Assembly (NCBI GenBank): GCA_964498965.1
Contig: CAZCJU010000001.1
Coordinates: 1-64,000, forward strand
Length of the DNA stretch: 64,000 nucleotides
Source of the DNA: CAZCJU01 sp964498965
Lineage (GTDB): Bacteria; Bacillota; Clostridia; Oscillospirales; CAG-272
Direction of reading: 5' to 3'
Numbering within the stretch: position 1 is the first letter of the stretch; each line of letters opens with the position of its first letter. The notes beneath the pieces were generated by a model. The model did no database searches and was not told the DNA's origin. It saw only the letters and a list, made by a program, of their open reading frames with translations. A program made the position numbers and the translations under genes. Positions 33,939 through 41,688 of this stretch are shown here, piece by piece.

Positions 33939-35294
33939 TCAGCTTTCGTTATAATAGAATTTGATATACGACCAACGTTCGTTATTCGTTTTCACAAAAC
34001 AAACGCCTTTCGAGTTAAGATATCCGATATCGACAAACGTATCCGCCAGCACTGCCTCGTTATCCGCGTTTATAAGCGTCCACCCGTTGCCGGCAAGCAC
34101 CGCACCCAAGCCGTTCGAGAAGGATTCGGCATCGTCATACTGTGCCTGTATGATTATTTTTCCGTCCGTTGCGACAAAGCCCCACAGTCCGTCCTTTTGG
34201 AACGCCGCATACTCTCCGACGAACGCTTTTGCGTTATCGCACGAAAAATCGCCGATCTGTTCGCCGTTCAGGCTGTAGAGGTGATATTTTTCTCCGAGCT
34301 TTGCTATCACCGTTCCTCTCGCACTGCATTCGTCCGATTCGTTCAAAACGATATCCGAAAAGCTTTTATCCGTAACGGCATTGCCCGTTCCGTCGATAAG
34401 CCTCCAATTGCCGTCTTTTTCCTTAACGGCGGCTATATTGTTTCTGAACCTACCGGCAAATGCGTAATCTCCGAACGCTTCGTTTCCGTTTATGTCGAGA
34501 TATTTATACCCGTCGCCCGTATCGCACGCAAGCAGATATTTCGTTTCTCCGTCTTTATCGGTGATCTTTCCCACGCCGGACGAGCTTACCACGCCGTCCA
34601 GATACACCTGTCTTTCACCGCTTTTATCTATTATTACGCTTCTGTCGTTTCCGTCGGGGTGAGTTGTTTTTACGAATGCATACCCCTCGGAAAAAGTTGA
34701 CGCAAGCAGATATGTACCCGAAGCCGACGAACCCGTATCGCCCAAAAACGTATATCTGCCGTTTGCCGTTTTTGCCGTAAAGCTTCCGTCGTTCGACATG
34801 ATAACATCGGTATACGTCGCATAATGCACGGAGTACTTATATCTTATATTTTCTCTGTACTGTTCTATTTTATCCGAGGTAACGCCGAGCTGTTTTGCCT
34901 GTATGAGCAATTCGGCACATTCCTCGATCTTGTTGTACCTCATGTACATTTCGCACACCTTTTCGTACATTTGCACGTTATCGGAATAGGTCTGTGCGGA
35001 TTCGCCTATAAATCTGAAAATTTCGTAGCTGCCGGAAAATTCGCCTATTTCTATGCCCTTTTGATACACGTCGATCATTTCCATACGCAGCTCGGGGCTG
35101 TCCTCCATGGCAAGAGCCTCTTTAAACCTTTTAATGGATCTCGAGCAAAGCTCTTTTTCGGCAAATGCTCTCGCTTCGGCGACCGCGTCGCCGTATTCGT
35201 CCGTTTGATTCATCAGGCTTTGCGTTACGGTAAACACAACCAATGCGTTAAGCAATATTACGGCTATGATGATAAGAACCTTATTGTTTTTCAT
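33939..35294 (-). CDS. membrane-anchored TPR-like / WG-repeat protein
   Basis: A 451-residue protein with an N-terminal signal anchor (about 5-25), a helical TPR-like part (about 35-165) and a beta-rich WG/KWG-type repeat domain (about 180-451) with recurring 'GNWRLIDGTG' and 'GLWGFVATDGKIIIQAQYDDAESFSNGLG' style units. The second stretch shows the classic WG repeat. WG repeats mediate protein or surface contacts in exported proteins. The gene sits in the Tad operon between the prepilin peptidase and a TadE/InlB fusion gene. A role in pilus assembly or surface display is inferred. GGAG precedes the ATG by ten bases. Confidence 0.75.
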   Translation of the reverse strand: MKNNKVLIIIAVILLNALVVFTVTQSLMNQTDEYGDAVAEARAFAEKELCSRSIKRFKEALAMEDSPELRMEMIDVYQKGIEIGEFSGSYEIFRFIGESAQTYSDNVQMYEKVCEMYMRYNKIEECAELLIQAKQLGVTSDKIEQYRENIRYKYSVHYATYTDVIMSNDGSFTAKTANGRYTFLGDTGSSASGTYLLASTFSEGYAFVKTTHPDGNDRSVIIDKSGERQVYLDGVVSSSGVGKITDKDGETKYLLACDTGDGYKYLDINGNEAFGDYAFAGRFRNNIAAVKEKDGNWRLIDGTGNAVTDKSFSDIVLNESDECSARGTVIAKLGEKYHLYSLNGEQIGDFSCDNAKAFVGEYAAFQKDGLWGFVATDGKIIIQAQYDDAESFSNGLGAVLAGNGWTLINADNEAVLADTFVDIGYLNSKGVCFVKTNNERWSYIKFYYNES

Positions 35295-35312
35295 ATTTTG
35301 AGTACTCCGTTT

Positions 35313-36026
35313 TCAATAGCAGGTTAAAAGGACGGCCGCCGTATAGCCTATGGCAATGAACGGACCGAACGGGAACGATTCCTTTCGTCCCATTTTCTTT
35401 GTCGCAACGGCGACAACGGAAAAAACCGCCGAGGCTATAAGACTTAAGAGCAGTGTGCCGTACGTGCAGTACCAGCCGCCCGTTATGCCTATTATGCCGA
35501 AAAGCTTTGCGTCGCCGAAGCCGAGTGCGCCTTTTGTTACAAGCGACACCGCCGCCAAGAAGCCGAAGCCCAAGGCAAGTCCTATCAGGTCGTTTGCGAC
35601 CGTGTCCTTCAGCCCGTCATGCATACAAACAATCTCGTATATATATATCCCCGCTCTGAACAATATTCCCGACAGTATCAGGAGATCGGGGATTATTTTT
35701 CTTTTTGAATCTATTACCGCACAGCAAAACACTATAATATACATACCGTACAGCTTTATGAAATTTACGACCGATGTGTTTGCGTGCAATGAAAGCTGTA
35801 CCGCAAACGCCGGCACGGCACACAGCAATGCCAGCGGGATCAGCTTACGACCCTTATACGGCGAAACGCCTTCGTATACTTTATAAATTTTGAATTTTCC
35901 CGTATCGATGACACCGGCAAGCGAAGATGTGACAAAAACGGCGATGCACGTCAACACGGCGAGTAAAAAAAACAACAGAATAATCAAGGTACGGCTCCGA
36001 AAATCGATTTCGGTATGCCGCCGCAT
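35313..36026 (-). CDS. tadV: prepilin peptidase (TadV/CpaA, A24 family)
   Basis: A 237-residue polytopic membrane protease with the two catalytic aspartates of the A24 family: Asp106 in AVIDSKRKIIPD and Asp172 in GFGD. It would cleave the Flp pilin and TadE-type leaders. The start is uncertain. The ATG at 36026 has no ribosome site and sits in the loop of a strong hairpin (36012-36043). A TTG at 35987, seven bases after CGGAG, would give a protein starting directly in the first membrane helix and may be the real start. It follows the Flp gene in the Tad operon. Low or regulated translation relative to the pilin seems likely. Confidence 0.85.
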   Translation of the reverse strand: MRRHTEIDFRSRTLIILLFFLLAVLTCIAVFVTSSLAGVIDTGKFKIYKVYEGVSPYKGRKLIPLALLCAVPAFAVQLSLHANTSVVNFIKLYGMYIIVFCCAVIDSKRKIIPDLLILSGILFRAGIYIYEIVCMHDGLKDTVANDLIGLALGFGFLAAVSLVTKGALGFGDAKLFGIIGITGGWYCTYGTLLLSLIASAVFSVVAVATKKMGRKESFPFGPFIAIGYTAAVLLTCY

Positions 36027-36043
36027 AAAAGAAGCGGCATACC
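36012..36043 (-). other. stem-loop between pilin and prepilin peptidase
   Basis: GGTATGCCGC and GCGGCATACC make a perfect 10-bp stem with a 12-base loop that contains the upstream ATG of the peptidase. No T-run follows. It probably shields the abundant flp mRNA or limits translation of the peptidase. Confidence 0.55.
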
Positions 36044-36073
36044 GTTGTTTGTACTAAGTTCCGAATAAAGGTC

Positions 36074-36301
36074 TTATGTCGTTTCGAGTGCTTTATCGAC
36101 GTTATCGAACGTGTTGTCCCAGATCTTGTTGAACAGCTCGGTAAGCTTGTCCTTGAATATAACGGCAAGGGCTATGACTATCGCAAGGATAAGTATGATC
36201 GCGATGATATTCGTGTCACCCTTTTCGTTTCTCATAAGCTTGATAAAGCTTCTCTTTGCGGCAAATGCCTTTGTGCGGATCTTTCCCATAAGTTCGTTCA
36301 T
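36074..36301 (-). CDS. flp: Flp-type type IVb pilin
   Basis: A 75-residue pilin precursor with a basic leader of about 28 residues ending in NEKGDTNIIAIILI. The G-D junction is the likely cleavage site, followed by a single hydrophobic helix (about 31-48) and a short polar tail, the standard Flp1 layout. GGAGG precedes the ATG. It is the major pilin candidate, encoded between TadC and the prepilin peptidase. Cleavage would give a mature pilin of about 47 residues. Confidence 0.9.
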   Translation of the reverse strand: MNELMGKIRTKAFAAKRSFIKLMRNEKGDTNIIAIILILAIVIALAVIFKDKLTELFNKIWDNTFDNVDKALETT

Positions 36302-36335
36302 TTTTCTTTCCTCCGAATTATATATTGAATTTACA

Positions 36336-37223
36336 TTAGAAGCCCAAATTTGTCATTATAGGTCCCATCACCATTATGAGTATACCTACAAACATTATCA
36401 TAAGCGGGATCATCAGCTTATTCGAAGCAAGCTCGCCTCGCTTCAGAATATTCTGCTTTTTCAGTTCCCAAAGCTCTCTCGTTTGATTCTCCAAGGCATT
36501 TGTCAGATCCCTGTTGCCCTTTTCGAGTCCCTGAACGACGAGCGATGTGAATTTCTTGATCTCGGGCGTGACGCACCGACGGCCGAAGTTGAAGAACGCA
36601 TCTATTTCGGACACGCCGTTGTCTATCTCGTCGTTCACTCTTCTCATTTCGAGATAAAGCTCCGAATCGGACGAGATCGCAACCTCCTTCCACGCATCAC
36701 GCAGTATCATTCCGGAATTGACAAGCAACGCTATCGTAGACACGGCGTTCGGAAACTCGTCCATAAAGCGTATGCTTCTTTTTTTGACTTTGGACGAGGC
36801 GAGCGTACCGAAATACACGATCAGTGTTACGCATACTGCGAGCAAAAGTGCGAAAAGCACTATTTTATCCGTTCCGTCGGCAAGCGAGCAAACCGTACAG
36901 CCGAGAGCGAAAACGAGATAGGTAATGCTTATTTTTTCCGCATACATGACCTGCATATAATAGTCGGCATATCTTTCGCCGTACAGTATCGCCGCATATT
37001 CCCGCAGTCTGTTCGCTCTTTCGCTTTTAAACTCGAGCCTGAACAACTTCATTATAACAAAGCCGACACCGTATATCTCGGGAAGCATAAATTCCTTTCT
37101 GTCGAGCGGCGTTATGTAATCGTCGAATTCGCCCGAAGCAAGCAGCAATATCACGAACGAAAGTCCCGACAGAACGGAAAGTGACAAAAACACGATATTC
37201 AAAACGTTTTCCATGCTTTCCAT
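36336..37223 (-). CDS. tadC: TadC-like inner-membrane platform protein
   Basis: A 295-residue type II secretion F-family protein with membrane segments near 5-27, 105-125, 127-147 and 268-292 and the conserved cytoplasmic segment 'RFMDEFPNAVSTIALLVNSG'. With TadB it forms the platform for Flp pilus assembly. Its ATG follows GAGG only a few bases after the TadB stop, so the pair is tightly coupled. Gene order TadZ-TadB-TadC-Flp is the usual clostridial Tad arrangement. Confidence 0.9.
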   Translation of the reverse strand: MESMENVLNIVFLSLSVLSGLSFVILLLASGEFDDYITPLDRKEFMLPEIYGVGFVIMKLFRLEFKSERANRLREYAAILYGERYADYYMQVMYAEKISITYLVFALGCTVCSLADGTDKIVLFALLLAVCVTLIVYFGTLASSKVKKRSIRFMDEFPNAVSTIALLVNSGMILRDAWKEVAISSDSELYLEMRRVNDEIDNGVSEIDAFFNFGRRCVTPEIKKFTSLVVQGLEKGNRDLTNALENQTRELWELKKQNILKRGELASNKLMIPLMIMFVGILIMVMGPIMTNLGF

Positions 37224-37226
37224 GTC

Positions 37227-38081
37227 TTACACCTCTATCTTAAGTATCTTTCGTCCTATGAAATACGCCGCAACAAAAGTCGCAACTGCAACGGTCGTGC
37301 ATAAGATTCCCGACGGAGTGGTGAAATTATCGGCAAATTCCTTCCCCGACGTTTTGAGCATCAAAATAAGGATTATCGGCATAACGACCATTATATTCTG
37401 CTCGTTTTTGTTCGCCGCCACTTTTGTTTCGATCTCGGTTTCTATCTCGCATTTACTGCTTAATATCAAATGGCATTCGCGTATTGCGTCCTTCAAGTTG
37501 CCGCCCTTCGAATACGAGATCTCGAAAACTCTGCCGAACGTCTTTATATCCGTTATCCCGCTTCTTTCGCCGAAATTGACAAGCATACTGCCTACATCGA
37601 CATTATTGGCGATACCGCCGATTATGTTGTCCACCTCCTGAACGATATACGAATCGGGGCGGTATTGAACGAGCAGGTCCTCACGTGCGGCTACAAACGC
37701 ATTGGGAATGTTTTTGCCCGACGATATCGATGCCGCCAGCGAATCGAGCAAGTCTATAAACTGAAGTCTTAACACTCTTTTTCTCGATTCGATTATCTGC
37801 TCACGCCTTATCGGCATAAAAAGCCTCCCGGCGGCAAGTCCGACCAGTGCCATTATAACACAGTCGCATATGTACGTAACGGCTGTTGCTTTCCCGTCAC
37901 CGTCCTTGCCTATTCCGCCGTAGAAAAGGTACGCCACGCCCGCACCGACGACAAACGCCAAAATAAAGTACAGTGCCTTTTCGTTTGCCGACATTTTGTA
38001 GACTCTGTAGTTTATCATTCGTCTGTTCGCACCGGATACCTCGTACAACGGTTCATTTACCTTTTTTTTGTTTTCAGCCAT
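37227..38081 (-). CDS. tadB: TadB-like inner-membrane platform protein
   Basis: A 284-residue type II secretion F-family protein with hydrophobic segments near 33-53, 62-86, 235-251 and 257-278 and the cytoplasmic domain 'RLQFIDLLDSLAASISSGKNIPNAF'. It is the partner of TadC in the Flp pilus platform, driven by the TadA ATPase encoded in block C. It lies 20 bases after TadZ and 3 before TadC. AGGGTG is the ribosome site. Confidence 0.9.
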   Translation of the reverse strand: MAENKKKVNEPLYEVSGANRRMINYRVYKMSANEKALYFILAFVVGAGVAYLFYGGIGKDGDGKATAVTYICDCVIMALVGLAAGRLFMPIRREQIIESRKRVLRLQFIDLLDSLAASISSGKNIPNAFVAAREDLLVQYRPDSYIVQEVDNIIGGIANNVDVGSMLVNFGERSGITDIKTFGRVFEISYSKGGNLKDAIRECHLILSSKCEIETEIETKVAANKNEQNIMVVMPIILILMLKTSGKEFADNFTTPSGILCTTVAVATFVAAYFIGRKILKIEV

Positions 38082-38101
38082 GTTTTTTCACCCTTTCCCT
38101 C

Positions 38102-39157
38102 TTACATGAGCTGTCCGAACACATCGGACGTGGCAAGCTGTCTTGCCAACTGTGCCGAACCGACAGCCTGATACATCGGGAACGAGCCGAGCAAGCGTAT
38201 GTCGTGTTGACCTATGCCGCCGGCGGGTGACTTATTACAAAGCAGCCAAGCCTTCGGCAGTATTGCGAGTTCGGCTTTTTCGTCGATTATCTTAATACAC
38301 GACAAAGCTCTGTCCGTCTTGTCGCATGCCGCATCGGTGCCGTCCGTCACCAACACTATCGAGCTGCAATATCCGAAAAACTCGAATTCCGCCTGCGTTC
38401 TCGGAAATTCCGCGTCTATCACTACGTAATCGTAACAACCGAGCAATTTCAACTCGTTTTGAAGCGTTATGTAGTCCTTTGATCCCATTTCCATCATGTC
38501 AAGCGGCACTCTGACCGAAGAATAATAGTTTACTCCGCACGTATCGTGCTTGACCGTGCTTTGCAACTTCATCGTCCGGTTCGTCTTGTTACTCTTTACG
38601 GCATATATCACGTCGCTGAAATCGAATTGACCGTCACAGGAAAAATACATATCGGCATTTCCGTATATCTGTGCATTGAGGTACAGCACTCTCTGTCCGG
38701 CATTCGCAAGAGCGATCGCCGATGCCGCCGCAACCGTCGATGTGCCGACGCCGCCGCACGGTGAGGTAAAAACGATCGTTTTCATCGCACCGTTCTCGAT
38801 TGCCGCCGCACCCGAAATATTCGGAATATGCTCGGAATATATGCTCAGTATCTGCTTGTATATAAGCTCGCCCTTTTGAAATTTACATATTGCCTTATGC
38901 TTGTCGACAAAGCTTATATCAAGGCTTTCCACCAAATACGCAAAACCGCACCTTTTGGGCAACATATTGGATTCTATTTTGAAATTGTCGCTTGCCAAGA
39001 ACACGTCTATCTTTTTCTCTTCAAGGCAGGCACTCGCCGCATCGAGATCGGTAAACGAGTATATTTCCAGCTCGTCGGCGTATTTGTTATTAAACATCGG
39101 AACGACACGGCGAAGATACGTAGTATCGCTTTCAAGTATCGCAAGCTTGATCTTCAT
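38102..39157 (-). CDS. tadZ: TadZ/CpaE-like localisation ATPase
   Basis: A 351-residue protein. An N-terminal receiver-like domain (1-120, no full phosphorylation site) precedes a ParA/MinD-type ATPase domain (about 128-351). Its deviant P-loop, SPCGGVGTST, has Thr where MinD has the second Lys, as in many TadZ proteins. A DxEFPR-type switch (VVIDAEFPR) is present. TadZ marks the site of pilus assembly at the membrane. It is the first gene of block D, behind the regulatory element at 39217-39282. GGAGG lies 12 bases ahead of the ATG, a long spacing. Confidence 0.85.
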   Translation of the reverse strand: MKIKLAILESDTTYLRRVVPMFNNKYADELEIYSFTDLDAASACLEEKKIDVFLASDNFKIESNMLPKRCGFAYLVESLDISFVDKHKAICKFQKGELIYKQILSIYSEHIPNISGAAAIENGAMKTIVFTSPCGGVGTSTVAAASAIALANAGQRVLYLNAQIYGNADMYFSCDGQFDFSDVIYAVKSNKTNRTMKLQSTVKHDTCGVNYYSSVRVPLDMMEMGSKDYITLQNELKLLGCYDYVVIDAEFPRTQAEFEFFGYCSSIVLVTDGTDAACDKTDRALSCIKIIDEKAELAILPKAWLLCNKSPAGGIGQHDIRLLGSFPMYQAVGSAQLARQLATSDVFGQLM

Positions 39158-39216
39158 ATTTTATTCTGTCCTCCTTTTCACTGCGAAAGCATATGCTTTG
39201 CAACCGTATTTTTGTA

Positions 39217-39282
39217 ATTATATAATTAACGGCGGTTTAAATGCGGTATTTCGTCAAAATTCGCCCCTCCGATGTAAAAAAC
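39217..39282 (-). promoter_or_regulatory. block D (Tad operon) promoter with LytTR-type direct repeats (site D)
   Basis: On the minus strand half-site GTTTTTTACA (39282-39273), identical to the first half-site of site B, is followed 21 bp later by the weaker AATTTTGACG (39261-39252), with GGGGC between. A perfect -10, TATAAT (39222-39217), lies 29 bases after the second half-site, about 60 bases upstream of TadZ. The 319-base gap here (39158-39476) holds this promoter and one dispersed repeat. Confidence 0.6.
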
Positions 39283-39379
39283 AGCTTAACGCACATTAGA
39301 TACGCTTTGCCTCGCCCGCCGTACTTTATATGTTAGCCTGTGCGAATTCCTTCGTCTTATCCGCCATGCTACCGCATGT

Positions 39380-39472
39380 CCCCTCTGCCCCTAAAGGGAA
39401 AGGCTGTTTTGATTTTGCCTTTCCATTTTCGGGGAAGGTGTCGGCGAAGCCGACGGATAAGGGCATCGCTCC
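39380..39472. repeat. dispersed G+C-rich intergenic repeat
   Basis: It carries the family features in full: CCCCTAAAGGGAAAGGC, TTTCGGGGAAGGTG, the stem GTCGGC-GAA-GCCGAC and GGATAAGGGC. It lies immediately downstream of the TadA stop and may end or stabilise that transcript; no T-run is present. Confidence 0.65.
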
Positions 39473-39476
39473 GTTA

Positions 39477-40709
39477 TCATATTACGGTTTGTATTCCCGA
39501 CAATTTCAGTTTAAAATCGTTTTTAAGCTCGTTTTGGGTCCGAACAAGGCTCCCCGAAACCCTTTCGAGTGTGCTGTTTTTATCTTCTTTGAAAACGTAC
39601 AGCGGATTAAGTAAGATTTTTCCGTCCCGACATCCGACCACTTCCGTTATTTCAACGGTTCTTCTCGATTTATCACGCATTCTCGACAAATGGATTATCA
39701 CATCTATCGCCGAGCCTATCTGCTGGCGTATCGCTTCGAGCGGAAGTCCCGAAGCGCCCTGCAACACCATGGTTTCGAGTCGGCTCAACATATCTTCCGT
39801 CGAGTTTGCATGACCGGTCGAAAGAGAACCGTCGTGACCGGTATTCATCGCCTGAAGCATATCGAGTGCTTCCTCGCCTCTTACCTCTCCGACAACGATA
39901 CGCTCGGGACGCATACGCAATGACGCTTTTATGAGTTCTCTTATCGTGACCCGCCCCGCACCCGATGCGTTCGCATTACGCGTTTCGAGGCTTACGAGAT
40001 TATCTATGCCCGTTATCTGAAGTTCCGCCGAGTCCTCTATCGTAATGACACGCTCGTCTTTCGGGATAAAATTGGACAATGCGTTGAGGAACGTCGTTTT
40101 ACCGGAGCCTGTTCCGCCGCTGATGAATATATTGTATTTCGCTTTGACAAGCAATTCCAGCTTTTCGGCGATCTCCTCGGTTATCGATCCGTATTCGATA
40201 AGCTTTTCTATCGTCATGGGATTTTTGGAAAACTTTCTTATTGTAAGTATCGGGCCGCAAAGGGATATGGGAGGAAGCACGACATTCACACGGGAGCCGT
40301 CGGGCAGACGTGTATCACATATCGGATTCGCACGATTGACCTCACGTCCCGCCATTCCGACTATACGTTGTATTATGTCTTCCAATTTTCTTTGGCTTTC
40401 GAACGCCGCATCCAGCTTTATAAGTCTTCCGTTTCTTTCTATAAACACGTTTTCCGGGCCGTTTATCATTATTTCCGTGACCGTTTCATCGCCGATTATC
40501 GTATCGAGCAAGCCGAAGCCCCTTATCGAGCTGTACACCTGCTGAACGAGATCCACTCTTGCCTGTACCGAATAATACTGTCCTCTTATATTCTCCTCTA
40601 CGATGTCCTCGATCCCCGCCGTCAGCTCTTCGTCGCTAAGCTTACTCAGCTGCAGCTCCTCGGTGACTATTTTCTTTAATTTCGAAACTAAGTCCTTATC
40701 GAATTCCAC
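39477..40709 (-). CDS. tadA: TadA/CpaF-type secretion ATPase
   Basis: A 410-residue type II/IV secretion ATPase that powers Flp pilus assembly. An N-terminal helical domain with DETVTEIMINGPENVF precedes the catalytic core with Walker A GGTGSGKTT (about 198-206), an Asp box, a Walker B region around RPERIVVGEVRGEEALDML and the His box GHDGSLSTGHANS. The start is a GTG eight bases after GGAGGTG; an in-frame TTG upstream lies inside the phosphatase gene and is rejected. It is encoded with the kinase and PP2C (block C) rather than with the other tad genes, so pilus power may be tied to the phospho-circuit. Confidence 0.93.
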   Translation of the reverse strand: MEFDKDLVSKLKKIVTEELQLSKLSDEELTAGIEDIVEENIRGQYYSVQARVDLVQQVYSSIRGFGLLDTIIGDETVTEIMINGPENVFIERNGRLIKLDAAFESQRKLEDIIQRIVGMAGREVNRANPICDTRLPDGSRVNVVLPPISLCGPILTIRKFSKNPMTIEKLIEYGSITEEIAEKLELLVKAKYNIFISGGTGSGKTTFLNALSNFIPKDERVITIEDSAELQITGIDNLVSLETRNANASGAGRVTIRELIKASLRMRPERIVVGEVRGEEALDMLQAMNTGHDGSLSTGHANSTEDMLSRLETMVLQGASGLPLEAIRQQIGSAIDVIIHLSRMRDKSRRTVEITEVVGCRDGKILLNPLYVFKEDKNSTLERVSGSLVRTQNELKNDFKLKLSGIQTVI

Positions 40710-40725
40710 AGACGCTTCACCTCCG

Positions 40726-41493
40726 TTATTCAACCTGTATAACTATAAGCGTGGCATTATCTCCGCCGTTTTTCTTATCGACCTCGGCGAGTATTCGCTT
40801 AACAGCCTCGAAAGCGGTATTTTCCCTGAGTATCCCGTACATTTCTCCGATATTCAGTACGTCGGTAACTCCGTCCGAGCAAAGGACATACATATCTCCC
40901 GCACGGATATCGCCCTTTGAGATATACGGCAATATGCTCATCTCGGTTTCGTCTATTCCGATATATTGAAGCAGAACGGGCTTTTTTCTTATTCCCATTG
41001 CCGTCAATATCCGCTCGTCCGTATGATCCTCGGAAATACAGATCATTTTTTTGTCCCTTATTCTGAATATCCTGCTGTCACCGACATTGCAGGCGACCAC
41101 TTCGTCCTGTAAAAACCAGACGGCGGCAACCGTCGTACCGACGGCGGACAATTGCTTGCTCTCACGCAGCAGATTCACCTCGTTATTTGCTCTTTCACAG
41201 GCGGAAAACATAAATTCTCTGCCGGACATCGCCCACTCTTCGAGCTTTTTGTATTCCTCGCCGAACACCTTACTCGAAAGGCAGGATGCCTCCGCACCGC
41301 AGCATTCTCCTCCCATTCCGTCGAACACGGAAAACAGCACCGGCTCGTCCGTCGTACTGCTGCATTTAAGCGGATTTTTCAAACCCGTATTCGGGATCGG
41401 AAGTCGCTTTTTGTTAAAATAGAAATTGTCTTCGTTATTTCCCCGTCCGCAGCCGACAAACGAGCCGCAGGAGGCATTTAAGGTTAAGACCAT
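40726..41493 (-). CDS. PP2C-family Ser/Thr phosphatase
   Basis: A 255-residue PP2C phosphatase with the metal-binding motifs: GRGNNEDN near 17, FDGMGG near 55, CSDGVTDVL near 207 and GGDNATLI near the C-terminus. It would reverse phosphorylation by the kinase encoded upstream in the same operon (41689-43548). TadA lies 16 bases downstream. The domain has no membrane anchor. The ribosome site is weak, suggesting coupling with the small ORF ahead of it. Confidence 0.92.
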   Translation of the reverse strand: MVLTLNASCGSFVGCGRGNNEDNFYFNKKRLPIPNTGLKNPLKCSSTTDEPVLFSVFDGMGGECCGAEASCLSSKVFGEEYKKLEEWAMSGREFMFSACERANNEVNLLRESKQLSAVGTTVAAVWFLQDEVVACNVGDSRIFRIRDKKMICISEDHTDERILTAMGIRKKPVLLQYIGIDETEMSILPYISKGDIRAGDMYVLCSDGVTDVLNIGEMYGILRENTAFEAVKRILAEVDKKNGGDNATLIVIQVE

Positions 41494-41509
41494 AGCTTCA
41501 ACACCGTTT

Positions 41510-41680
41510 TTAAATCTTCAATAAGGAATTTTCCCCGTCATTAAGCTCGGCAAGCAAATCCGGTATGGGATCGTATCCTCTGCCGAATGACGAACAAAAC
41601 GCATCGTCCGAGAGGCGAGGCTTCTTGCCTAAGCTGCGGGTTTCATATATTTCGAGAATAAAATTTTTTAAAGATCGCAT
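41510..41680 (-). CDS. 56-residue hypothetical protein between kinase and phosphatase
   Basis: A clean 56-codon frame starts eight bases after the kinase stop and ends 16 bases before the phosphatase ATG, filling the gap exactly. The product starts MRSLKNFILEIYETRS and has an acidic C-terminal half with YDPIPDLLAELNDGE. No domain is recognisable and the ribosome site is poor, so translation would depend on coupling to the kinase gene. Position suggests a small regulator of the kinase/phosphatase pair; it may also be chance. Confidence 0.45.
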   Translation of the reverse strand: MRSLKNFILEIYETRSLGKKPRLSDDAFCSSFGRGYDPIPDLLAELNDGENSLLKI

Positions 41681-41688
41681 TTTTCAAG

